A stretch of 64,000 bases of DNA from Dactylonectria macrodidyma (taxonomy: Eukaryota > Ascomycota > Sordariomycetes > Hypocreales > Nectriaceae). Position numbers and translations under genes: made by a program. The notes under the pieces were generated by a model, which had not been told where the DNA came from, did not search any database, and saw only the letters and a list, made by a program, of their open reading frames with translations. The stretch lies in the NCBI GenBank assembly GCA_020744425.1, contig JAGMUV010000044.1, positions 124,001 to 188,000 on the forward strand, written 5' to 3'. Of this stretch, positions 55,101-64,000 are shown piece after piece. Each line of letters starts with the position of its first letter. The stretch's first letter is position 1.

Positions 55101-56246
55101 ATGACTTCTCTCGCCAATGCTGCCCCTCTCCTCACCAATGTCTTCGGTAAGACCGGAGACGTCGGGGATCTTGTCAAGAACTTCGACTTCAGCAAGGTGA
55201 GTCGTTTTGTCCCCCATTGTCCCCGCCCCCCCCCCCCAAAAAAAAAAAAGGCTACTTGCTGATTCCAATCCCGCTTGTAGATCAGCGTGAACGATACCAA
55301 GTCTGATGAGTTCCTCCATACCGACCTTGCTCCCTCGTTTGGAAAGCTCAACAAGGACTCCCTGAAGGAGATAGACGACAAGCTCAAGATCATGATTGCT
55401 GGCACCATGAAGGTCCTGGGCAGGCAGACTGATAAGAGTTGGAAGGCGGTCCTGTCCACCATGATGCAGAACGAGCTGCTGGAGCCTGACTCCGCTGAGG
55501 TTGCCCGCGCCGACAAGCTAATCAAGGAGAGCTCCAACGACTTCAAGTTTGACGGCGGGGCTGATTCTAGCATTGTTAGGGAGGTATGATAGTCTCATGC
55601 TACAGTTTGGCTCTGCCTGAATAATGCTTCTTCTCGTTTCTCTTTTCTTTCTCAGCAAATCATATGGGTACTCCCTATCTAACCTTCCATTCTCCGAGCA
55701 GGTCCAGACGTGGTTTTCCAACCTCATCTCCGACGCGGACGTGCTTGAGAGCACCAAGATTGACATTGATGTCCTGGCTAATATCGTTGCCCAGACCGGG
55801 GCTACCGTCGATAGCTTCGAGTCTTTCTTTGCTAAGGATGAGCATCACGAGCAAACCCTGATTGATATCGGCGTTCTTCGCTTCCCTGACATCGACCGCC
55901 CTTTCTTCAAGGTCAGTCTAGACCGCCCTCTGTTGATGATAATAGCCCCAATCTAACCTCCTCTTCCCTCAGCTTTACCGTATCAAGCTGGTTGCCTGGT
56001 CTGATTCCTCCCGCATCCTCTTCCACCAGGAAGATAGGAATGGTATTACAGGAGGTTAGTACATGCTGTATCCACGGCGGAGGAGGTAACACCTCATTCT
56101 ATGAACGAAACGATGTACTAATAGCATTTGGCAACTTAGAATTCAACAGCAGGATCTTCCGTCCTCGCGCCAGCGTGATTAACAGTCTGACCGAGTCGGC
56201 ACGCGGCAAGGCTATTGCCGCAGCCAATGCTCTGTTCGATGACTAG
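55101..56246 (+). CDS. Five-exon protein of unknown family
   Basis: Exons 55101-55196, 55281-55583, 55702-55911, 55973-56054 and 56140-56246 give 265 residues. All introns have GT donors and AG acceptors; frame is kept throughout. The chain starts MTSLANAAPLLTNVFG, with no signal peptide or membrane segment. The first two thirds look helical (LNKDSLKEIDDKLKIMIAGT, ARADKLIKESSNDF, VLANIVAQTGATVDSFESFF). The last third looks like strands (LIDIGVLRFPDIDRPFFK, LYRIKLVAWSDSSRILFHQE, ITGEFNSRIFRPR). I recognise no family. Intron 1 contains an adjacent poly-C/poly-A tract (55226-55249), and a CA microsatellite precedes the gene. A cytosolic protein of helix-then-sheet layout is all that can be said. 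Confidence 0.75.
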
Positions 56247-57245
56247 AAGGTAGTCTAGGTTGGGATAAAGCTGCTTTCTGGCTTTGACTTCGGATGTCTA
56301 TTTGTCAAGCGTTAAGAAAGGCATTCCCAGGTTCCCCGCTCCTCTTGCAGCCTGCAATTGCCAGCGCGGATTGTACGTGTAAGGGAGTTTAGTTAGTGGA
56401 GTTTTTCCCTTCAGCGGAAGGTTTCTCCGAGCTAGAAGGAAGCTGTTGAAGTAGGTCAAAGTGCAGGACTTGAGCTTAAGCGTAGTTCTTGTATTTATCT
56501 TCCTTTGATAGATTGAATGCAGAAAGTTTCCTAAACAATCAGTACTTTAGTTGAATCAACTAGGACAGTTCATTTAACTCAAATATTTTAATATCCTTTT
56601 GACTTCTGTAGCAGCCGTGGAAACATGACGTGTTAAACATGCTTAAATTGTGAAGAAAGCCGTGCTTTTTTCTTTTCCTTTGCCTTTCTGCTTTTAACAC
56701 TCCCGCTTTTGAGGGAGCGGATAGCAGATTTAGTAGTGTAGCAGGTGGCGTGGACGCCTGTAACAGCTTGCAGTCCATTCATGCGGCAATCATATTTCAA
56801 TTGGTATTGTTAGCTGCTGAAAATTAAATGCATCATGCCTTAGAAATCCCTAACAAGGCTGGCTTAAAAGAACTCTAGAAAGATAGAAATATGACGACTA
56901 GCTACATGCTTACTGATCTGGTCGAAGGGAGGGCTGAAAAGTGATGCAGCTGGCACATAACTAAGCTCAGAAGTTTTCATATGCGTCAAGGTAAAATGGC
57001 CTAGTTAAAGTATCACAGCTTCCTTAAGGAGGTCCAAAAAGTCTCTAGATACGCAGGTGATATAAAAATACATTTGTTTGCCTCTGCCATTAGTTTAAGG
57101 ACCCTTCATAGTAACGAAGTCCCACGTTGGAGCCTCATCCTCAACAGGTTCAACCGACGTCCCTCGCTTAATAAGATTCACTTTATCTCCACCCGGTTTC
57201 TTATCGTGTTAATTGCTTTCAAACTCGAGTCCTGTTCTCTCGAAC
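56247..57245. other. AT-rich intergenic region
   Basis: No gene was recognised between the five-exon gene and the convergent HeLo-like gene. Scattered TTTTCTTTTCC runs lie near 56660-56690. Confidence 0.4.
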
Positions 57246-58444
57246 TCATGACTCTCGTCGTATGAACGATCCCTGTAAGAAATGTAATTGAAGCACGAGC
57301 TGAAATGTCTCGGTATCAGTGACTGATGTGGATGCCGAGGAAGAAGTCGGCTTTTTCTTCGGGTCCGACCCTGGCGATGTTGCTTTTGGCAACACATGAA
57401 TCCTGACACTAGACGAGGCCGGGGTTCGTTGCTTGATTGTGAATCTAAAGGGATCGTGTTCCCGCAGAGGTTCCTCGACGGGTCCCAGGACCCGCCTTAA
57501 GGTACTATCGTCGGGGCCGGCGGTTTCGTTTAACGCATAGGAAGCGTCAACACCTGACGTCTGCTGTCGATAGGCGGGCGACACCTCCTGTCGCTTATCC
57601 GCCAATGCTTTGAAAAACGCCGGCCCTGGTAGTGGTACCTCGGCTGGGTCAAATGATGTCGGGCTGTCCCCCGCCTGGGAGAAGATGAAATTGGCAACAG
57701 GCCGAGGACCGGGTAATGGTTGTTCAGCGGATGTGGCCGCTTGTGGAACTGGCGAGCTCGAATTGCTGCCTGGGAGGGATGGGCTTTACAGAGTTCCAAT
57801 ATCACCCCTTCCTGCCTGAGGCTTGTCCAGTTGCTCGCCAGGAGGGCTGCGCTCTGTTATGGAGGGAACGTCTTGAACAACAGATGCCCGCGTCTGGAGC
57901 GCTGCGCTCAGCATCCTGACTAGTATCCCGGCTGGCTGCCGCTGGCTGCGAGGGATGGATGGAGACGGCGTTACCATCATTGGGATTGGCTGGAACTTGG
58001 GCCGCGCTTCCGCTCGGCTGGTTATCAAGTCGCCTGGGCATGCCAACCATGTCAGCGCGGCTCCGGCCGGGAGGTCGCGTGGATGCTGCCGTCAAAGTCC
58101 CGCTCAACATCGTTACAGACCGTCTCCGCATACGAAGTGAGGCTATCGAGGTACTGCTGGAGGACAAAGTTCTGACCCCTGGCGGTGGGCGGAATGTCTC
58201 CAGCGGCAACAATGGACAGGATCTGGGCTCGGAGGGACTCAGGAATGACTCGGTCGCCACTGACGGCGGCGTCGTCCTTGAGAAGCTCAAGAACGAGCTG
58301 CAGTAGGGAGAGCTCAGCGGTGACAGCGATCAGGTCGGAGCGCGCTTCGCAACAGCCTCGGACGAAATCCGTGATGGCCAGTGTCGCCTTGCCCACGGCG
58401 GTGAGAAGCTCCAAGCAGCTGGCGGTTATGGAAAGCGGATCCAT
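57246..58444 (-). CDS. HeLo-like/STAND N-terminal domain protein with disordered tail
   Basis: The minus-strand gene starts MDPLSITASCLELLTAVGKA at 58444. The first 110 residues, including ITDFVRGCCEARSDLIAVTA and ELSLLQLVLELLKDD, match the helical N-terminal domain found on fungal STAND receptors and PigL-like proteins. Membrane-disrupting HeLo domains are a related class. The rest is proline/serine-rich: PPGEQLDKPQAGRG joins across a small intron (GTGATATTGG donor near 57800, CCCAG acceptor) to SNSSSPVPQAATSAEQPLPG, ending near LHFLQGSFIRRES at 57246. An earlier junction near 58080 is not resolved. No NACHT or repeat domain follows, so it is a stand-alone signalling-type domain, possibly a partner of an NLR. 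Confidence 0.65.
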
Positions 58445-58629
58445 GCCGTCTTTGCAACTATCTGCTCCGACTGCGAGCCCAGGAGGTCGTCTGTCGTCAT
58501 CGTCGACGCCGGGGACGATCGAGGATGAGGGGCGGCGAGCCTCTTATTTCTCACATAACTTCCTAGAGCCCTGGTGTTCCAATACGCCTCCACTTTAACA
58601 CCTATATTATAACTCATCCCTACATATTT

Positions 58630-60598
58630 CTACATCTTCTCCTTCATTGCCAGCTCCTCCATTAACCTCTTAGGCACGTTTTCACGTTCTAAAGGCTTCG
58701 CAATACCAATCTTCGCCAGGCCATTCCAAAACTTTGAGTAAGCCCAGTAATACAAACTCCAGCTCCCCAGGTACATCATCGGTAGCACAGCAATTGGCAC
58801 GTTCCCAAACAAGTTCTTCCGCCTCGAAATGGTCTCCCAACACTCTCCCGTCAGGACGTCCGCAGCTCCATCCCACTTCCATGGCCCTACGAGCCTGAAC
58901 TTGGGGTTTAGGGCGCCGCCCGCGGCCCAGACCCAAGGGAGTCTCCAGCCGCGGGGCGCGCTGAAAGAAAGGCGCAGGACATCGGTGAAGCTGGGCGCGA
59001 TGGACATGTCCTTTGCTAGCTGGTAGGCGTACGAGTCATGCTCGACGCCGTAGTCGATGCGCGCAGAGGGGGGTACGATGAGTTGATAGTGGTACTCGTC
59101 CTCTGGATCCAGGGGAGGTAGTTGGCCGACGAGGTTCTGGATAAAGAGCATAGATTGGAGCTCGGCAAGTGCTGGGATGGCACCAAAGTTGGGCCGGACG
59201 AAGCCTATGAATCCAACGGTGGGATCGTCTCTCTTCCAGACTGCGCGAACGTCAGCTTTGGTTGAGGTAGGGTAAGGATTGTCGCTGGTTGAGGATGTGT
59301 CGAGGAAAGGAAAAGTCGGGACGTAGCCGGTGGCATAGATGAGGATATCAGGTTTGATGGTCGATTGCTGGATACGCTCTGATTCCGGTCGGTTCGGGAC
59401 AATGGGGAAGTGCGCAATGCCATCCTCGGAGATGTGTGATGGCAATGGAGCCACGTCGATGGTCCGTGAAGGACGAGGGAGGTCTCGAGCAATGAAGAAG
59501 CGGCGAATTCTTGTTGCGAGGGTCCATCTCTCAGGGATCCAGGGATAGTAGATGTACGGCGACACTCTTGTCCAAGCTTTGTTCAAAAATACTGTACTCG
59601 GTGATTAGCATTTTGTCCGCAGGCCATTGACTGTTTACTTACACCTTGAGATGTGGAACCGTTCTCCCCAGACCTGTCCAACATGCATATCTATCCCATA
59701 CTTGCTGCCACTACCCAACCAAGTTGCAACAGGCAAAGCCAGCGTGTGATAGTAGTTCCAAACAATCATACTATCCCGCACTATGGGATGCACGTACATG
59801 GTGTCGAATAAAGTGATCTGAGCAACATCGACAGGTAGGGTCTTCTCCTCAGGGGGTGCATAACCAAACAGCCAAGGGAAAAACTGCTGATGGGGGTTCC
59901 GCTGGAAACAAAGTCAGAAAGTGAACTTCTAAAGGCATTTGGGGAATAAATAATACCTTTGGAGCCCCAACCCAGCCGCTACGGTGGCATAGAACAACCC
60001 GTTTCGTGTCGGCGGTTATGGAGAGGTATGAGACGTCTGCACCCGTCTCACCACTTCCAAGCACCATGACCGTCTTGTCTTTGCCCAATTGCGCGCGAGT
60101 CTTGAAATCCGAAGAGTGCATGACGGTGGGGACATGATGGATGCCCGAGATGGTAGGGATGTTTGGCTTGGAATGGACGCCAGAACAGATGGCGACGGCC
60201 TCACATGGCCACTCCTCGATGGTTCCATTGGGTTTCTGATACACCACAACATGCCCCTGTCCCTGCCGTCTGATGTTCACCACCTTGGTCTCTAGGTCGA
60301 TCCACTTCCACAGTCCAAAGTGTGTCGCATACTCCTCCAAATACTCGACATATCGCTCAGCTGAGAGGAAGTCCTCATCATCCGGTCTGGGTCTAAAGTC
60401 GGAGAATGAGGTCAAGTACTTGGAGGACACTAGTTCAGCGTCCTCGTAGACATGGGAGTGAAAGACGCCGCCGACTTTCGAGCTTGCCTCAAACAAGCGG
60501 GGTTCGAACTCATCGCAGTCGAGATGCTTGTGGGCGTGGAGGAGGGTCTTAAGCTGGACCAGGCCCGAGGGCCCACCACCGATGACAGCCACGCGCAT
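58630..60598 (-). CDS. FMO-type flavin monooxygenase
   Basis: Three exons, 60598-59957, 59901-59643 and 59591-58630, give about 620 residues. The start at 60598 places the FAD motif (MRVAVIGGGPSGLVQLKTLL) at the very N-terminus. The second Rossmann motif for NADPH is VMVLGSGETGADVSYLS. The FMO-like HSSDFKTR lies between them, and IYATGYVPTFPF is the characteristic ATGY block. Late hydrophobic stretches (VPIAVLPMMYLGSWSLYYWA) suggest membrane attachment. Relatives oxygenate nitrogen, sulfur or carbonyl carbon atoms; the substrate is not predictable. It is divergent from the phosphatase-like remnant upstream and convergent with nothing obvious. Intron donors are GTATTA and GTAAGT. Confidence 0.88.
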
Positions 60599-61139
60599 TG
60601 TCACGCGAAAGACGGAACCACAGAGGGTATCGATAGATCAAGCTAGAGAGAAGCTAAGTTGACGCTGGATACGTAGTAGAAGCAAAGACTAGAAACCGCG
60701 CATCTCGGCGGAAGAGGGCAGCGGAACTAAATAAGGAATGTGGGCAGTGTGGAGAGAGACTAAGCCCAGGATGTGAACCCGTGGAGCGAGACCTTTCCTA
60801 GTTGGTGATACAGTCCGAGAAAACCCGCTACTAGTTAAGCAGGGGGGCAATGAGCCCCGCTGTGTACTCCGTAGACACTGGGATTATTATATAGGGTAAC
60901 CCAGAAGAAAAGAATCTTCCTATTCGATTTACATAGATGTTCAGACATACATTGGTCACTATAATTAACATAATCCCAGTATTTACACAGGGGGTTCATT
61001 GCTAAGGACGGTTCATTGCCCCTTAGCAAATCATTCCTTAGCCTAACTTCTATTACTGTAGTTTTAAATTTACCTCTTCCTTGTATGCTAGAGACCAGGC
61101 TCGTGATTTTTAGTTATATTCTTAATAGAACTTACCTTG
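60599..61139. other. Intergenic region, no gene seen
   Basis: This is the promoter region of the FMO gene, followed by an AT-rich stretch. Short repeated words (GCAATGAGCCCC and TTCATTGCCCC) occur but nothing could be assigned. Confidence 0.35.
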
Positions 61140-61385
61140 CAAATGATGCGGAAGTTAAGGCCCTGGCCGGAGCTGTGAGGGAGAGATTACACTATCTCAT
61201 CGAGGAATTGGCGCAGGATGGGAAGAGCCGCTAAACGGAAGAGGGATGTGGTTATAGTAACGCATGGAGTGTTCATGAAATTTCTAGCAGAGGATGAGAC
61301 GATTGGCTTGCCAAACGCGTGTTGGAACGCCAATACAGTGAGTAAGCAAGAGCGTGGCCATGTCACTGTTGTTCCTACAGAATAA
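61140..61385 (+). pseudogene. C-terminal remnant of a phosphoglycerate-mutase-family phosphatase
   Basis: One frame reads NDAEVKALAGAVRERLHYLI and EELAQDGKSR before a stop. A one-base shift then gives KRDVVIVTHGVFMKFLAEDE, IGLPNACWNANTVSKQERGH and VTVVPTE with a stop. VTHGVFMKFL is the second catalytic-histidine region of histidine phosphatases. The N-terminal RHG motif is absent. Truncation plus frameshift make it non-functional. Confidence 0.65.
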
Positions 61386-62204
61386 TTTGAGGGTGCGTGA
61401 GTTGCTGGCTAGGACAGTTGATGTTGTAAGCGTGGGGGTGTGAACGGGTCTGTTTGCTCCTTCGCAGGCTGCCCAAACCTGCCCCATCAGTACTTTGAGA
61501 ACCAGTTACGTATTAATAACTTGCTCACCTTGAGGGAGCAGATGGTGATGACCCTAGAGGGACCGGCTGCTCTAGCACCTGGACCACACAACTTGTCTCT
61601 GTCACCTGACAGCGAACTAGATTGTTACCTAACAGTGCCTGTTTCAACAAAGCGCTCGATATACAAACCAGCTGTATCATAGTATAAGGTACTCCATCCT
61701 CTCAAATGGCAGCAAGGCTGACCGACCATAACGAATTGACGGAACCCGTGATGCAGATGGATTCGTCGATTACTCCCCTTGTATAGGCATATATAGTGTT
61801 TCAAGCGATCTACATTGGTGTTTCAACTGCACCTCTTCCTAGCGACTTTCTCTCTCACGCCCTGTATCCCTGGCCCTCACCATTTCGCCTGTTTATCCAT
61901 TCATGCCAACAGGGGTCATTTGTCAGAGGAATATAGTAAATCCGACCCGCCTAGGCAGAGTAAATCCCGCAATTGTAGGGTAACAGCTGCATGGAAAGTA
62001 GATACATCATCAGTTGATCGATTGCACGTATTTCGAATCACCGCAACGTTAGTATCATCCTAGGCTCAGAGGTCCCTATATAGGCTGTCCCTCAAACCGC
62101 GGTTTCTAGCCCGTCAGTTGAAGCCACGTGCGTAGTAGTCTCAAATCGCTCAGTAATTGTTACACCAGGGATAATGTCGCATTAAGCAAACACCTGCTTG
62201 AACC
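61386..62204. other. Intergenic region, no gene seen
   Basis: No coding motif was recognised. The right end is the probable promoter of the HET gene. Confidence 0.4.
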
Positions 62205-64000
62205 ATGGCGTCCATCGGTTCGGAAATTGAGCAAGACTCTTGGAAACGACAATTTGAGCTCAAGGAAGCTTGCACGCTCGGTGCCTGCGATGATGCTGCC
62301 TTGCGAATAGATCCCTTCGAGCCCTCCGAGACCTCCCCCTTGCGAGAAGTATCGGTTCTCAAAGAGTCTGGCCGGAGAGGGTGCGCCGTCTGTCGATTTT
62401 TGATTCAGGTTGTGGACGAGGCCTTTCCTGGATGGACGTCAGGCGACACGGTGGGCAAGCGTATTGCGTTGCAAAATGGTATAACCCTGCGTCACCATGG
62501 CAAGGCTGTCGCCAACTTCAGGCTCAAGGGTCGTGTCAACGGTAATTTGCCAAGCAGTGGCTCTAATGAGACTTCGATGGGAAAATGCTGACTTCGACGC
62601 TTGCAAAGGTCACTTGTACCCCGAACGCTATGTCCAGCAGGGTATGGGCCAGGGCCTGATCGCCGCCGTGTTTCTATTCAGCGGATTGACCTTGAATGTG
62701 CTACCCGACCCAAGCACTGAGAGATTTGGTCGAGCTCGAGCTTGGCTAGAGTACTGTGAAAAGAATGACGAGCACTGCAAGCCATCCTTTACCAGTGCTG
62801 ATTTTATGCCACGACGCTTACTAGATGTATTGTCAATGGCTTCGTCAGACAAGGTGTTGCTCGTTGAAACCAAGCACCATGCTAAGTATGCTTGCCTCAG
62901 TTACTGTTGGGGGAGAGACTTGGAGGGTGTGTTACGAACAACTCGGTCCAACGTGCGAGAACATGGCAATGCCGGAATTGCGTGCGGAGCCTTGCCGAAG
63001 ACACTTCATGACTCTGTGCGAGTCTGCCGCGGCCTAGCAATCCAATATCTTTGGATTGACTCCCTCTGTATTATACAAGACGAACCCGCGGACTGGGCGG
63101 GCGAGGCACCACGCATGTCCGAAATCTACGGCCGATCCCACCTCACTATATTTGCGAACCAGCATGATTCATGTAAGAGTGGGTTCCTTGGCTCACAAAG
63201 CTACGGACATCTTACCTGGCAGGGACCCTTGCAAACGCTCTTGCCGCCAGAGTTTCTCTACCCGGCGGATGCAGTATCTCTTCAAATGGGGACTCCTCTC
63301 AGCTCTCGCATCGCCCCAGGTACTGCCGTATACGGAGACGGCGCTCCAGTCTCTGAACATCGAATGGCTAGAAGCCAATTGGACCGTCGCGGATGGTGTC
63401 TTCAAGAGGAACTCCTCCCCAACCGCAGGCTATACTTCGATGGTAACGAAATGACGTGGGACTGTTGCACCCGTTCGTTCTGCGAGTGCGGACACATGAA
63501 TGAGGACAAGAGACCAACTTGGGGAGCCGCCAGCAAGGCAACTCTCACTGGGCTCAAAATGTCTCTAGGTCTTGCGACAGCGCGTAACGTCCACTACACC
63601 CCAAGCCGAGTGTTTGATACATGGAAATGGGTATTGGAGGACTACACGGCGCGCTTTCTTACAAATTCATCGGACAAGTTAGTTGCGATATCAGGAGTGG
63701 CTTCAATGATGCTTAAAGCGCTCCGAGAAGATTCCCAAGCTACCAGGCGCCACAACAGCCACATCTGGCCTGAATACTGCGCTGGTTTATGGCCTGATAA
63801 CTTCCTGGTCGGTATGTCATGGGTTGCCATTCGAAATATCAGTCACAAGGGACCTTGGAAACCACCTTCTCGAGGGGGCAAATGGAGAGCACCAACCTGG
63901 TCGTGGGCATCAAATGACGCGCCTGTGGAGTACGTCTCCCACAGAGTGTATACGCAATGGAAATACAAGCCAACAATGGCAAGATCGCGCACAAAGGTTG
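62205..64000 (+). CDS. HET-domain protein, cut by the right window edge
   Basis: Exon 1 is 62205-62541 (MASIGSEIEQDSWKRQFELK to LKGRVN) and includes RGCAVCRFLIQVVDEAF. A 67-bp intron (62542-62608) has donor GGTAATTT, branch GCTGAC and acceptor AAAG. Exon 2 is open from 62609 to the end of the window. The HET core is YACLSYCWGRDLEG, PKTLHDSVRVCRGLAIQYLW, IDSLCIIQDEPADW, PRMSEIYGRSHLTIF and RGWCLQEELLPNRR. Later blocks include WSWASNDAPVEYVSH. At least 576 residues are present; the C-terminus lies outside. This is the third HET gene in the window. Its N-terminal cysteine pair (CAVC) parallels the CRMC of the gene at 17655. Confidence 0.9.

Overview
This window is nuclear DNA of a filamentous ascomycete (Pezizomycotina). 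The genes carry short spliceosomal introns (about 40-80 bp, GT-AG with two GC-AG). The families are typical of moulds: HET-domain proteins, a NACHT receptor, Zn2Cys6 regulators, a LaeA-like methyltransferase, and FAD monooxygenases of aromatic or secondary metabolism. No rRNA, convincing tRNA, CRISPR array or bacterial operon is visible. Most gene models below were rebuilt by hand across introns. Dense decayed genes, a solo LTR and dispersed repeats next to incompatibility genes point to an accessory or subtelomere-like region; that placement is inference.

Layout. 1-12 kb: a short-chain dehydrogenase (1196-2146), a broken Zn2Cys6 regulator, a decayed glyoxalase-fold dioxygenase, a many-exon secreted cysteine-rich protein (4848-5532), an intact Zn2Cys6 regulator (7615-6040, minus) and a salicylate-hydroxylase-type monooxygenase (10337-11885). 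This resembles a partly decayed aromatic-catabolism neighbourhood. 12.9-24.0 kb: a SNF2/RING helicase, a HET protein and a NACHT receptor with C-terminal C2H2 fingers, bracketed by opposite-facing copies of a 40-bp repeat. 24-41 kb: a graveyard with remnants of a branched-chain keto-acid dehydrogenase E1 alpha, a nitroreductase, a C2H2/RecQ-type protein, a DUF7065-like protein, a membrane protein, a Nudix hydrolase and a sugar transporter. Interspersed are a membrane protein, a PheA/TfdB-type monooxygenase with a damaged splice donor, a SRPBCC protein, a dehydrogenase and a solo LTR.

41-48 kb: a divergent hexose transporter and secreted GH32 fructosidase pair, probably a fructan or sucrose utilisation module, followed by a multi-pass membrane protein. 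48.7-64 kb: a LaeA-like methyltransferase, a single-exon HET protein, an unrecognised five-exon protein, a HeLo-like/STAND N-terminal domain protein, an FMO-type monooxygenase, a phosphoglycerate-mutase-family remnant and a third HET gene that runs off the right edge.

The best leads are the microexon secreted cysteine-rich gene, the repeat-bracketed helicase/HET/NLR block, the NLR-zinc finger fusion, and the unrecognised five-exon gene at 55101-56246.
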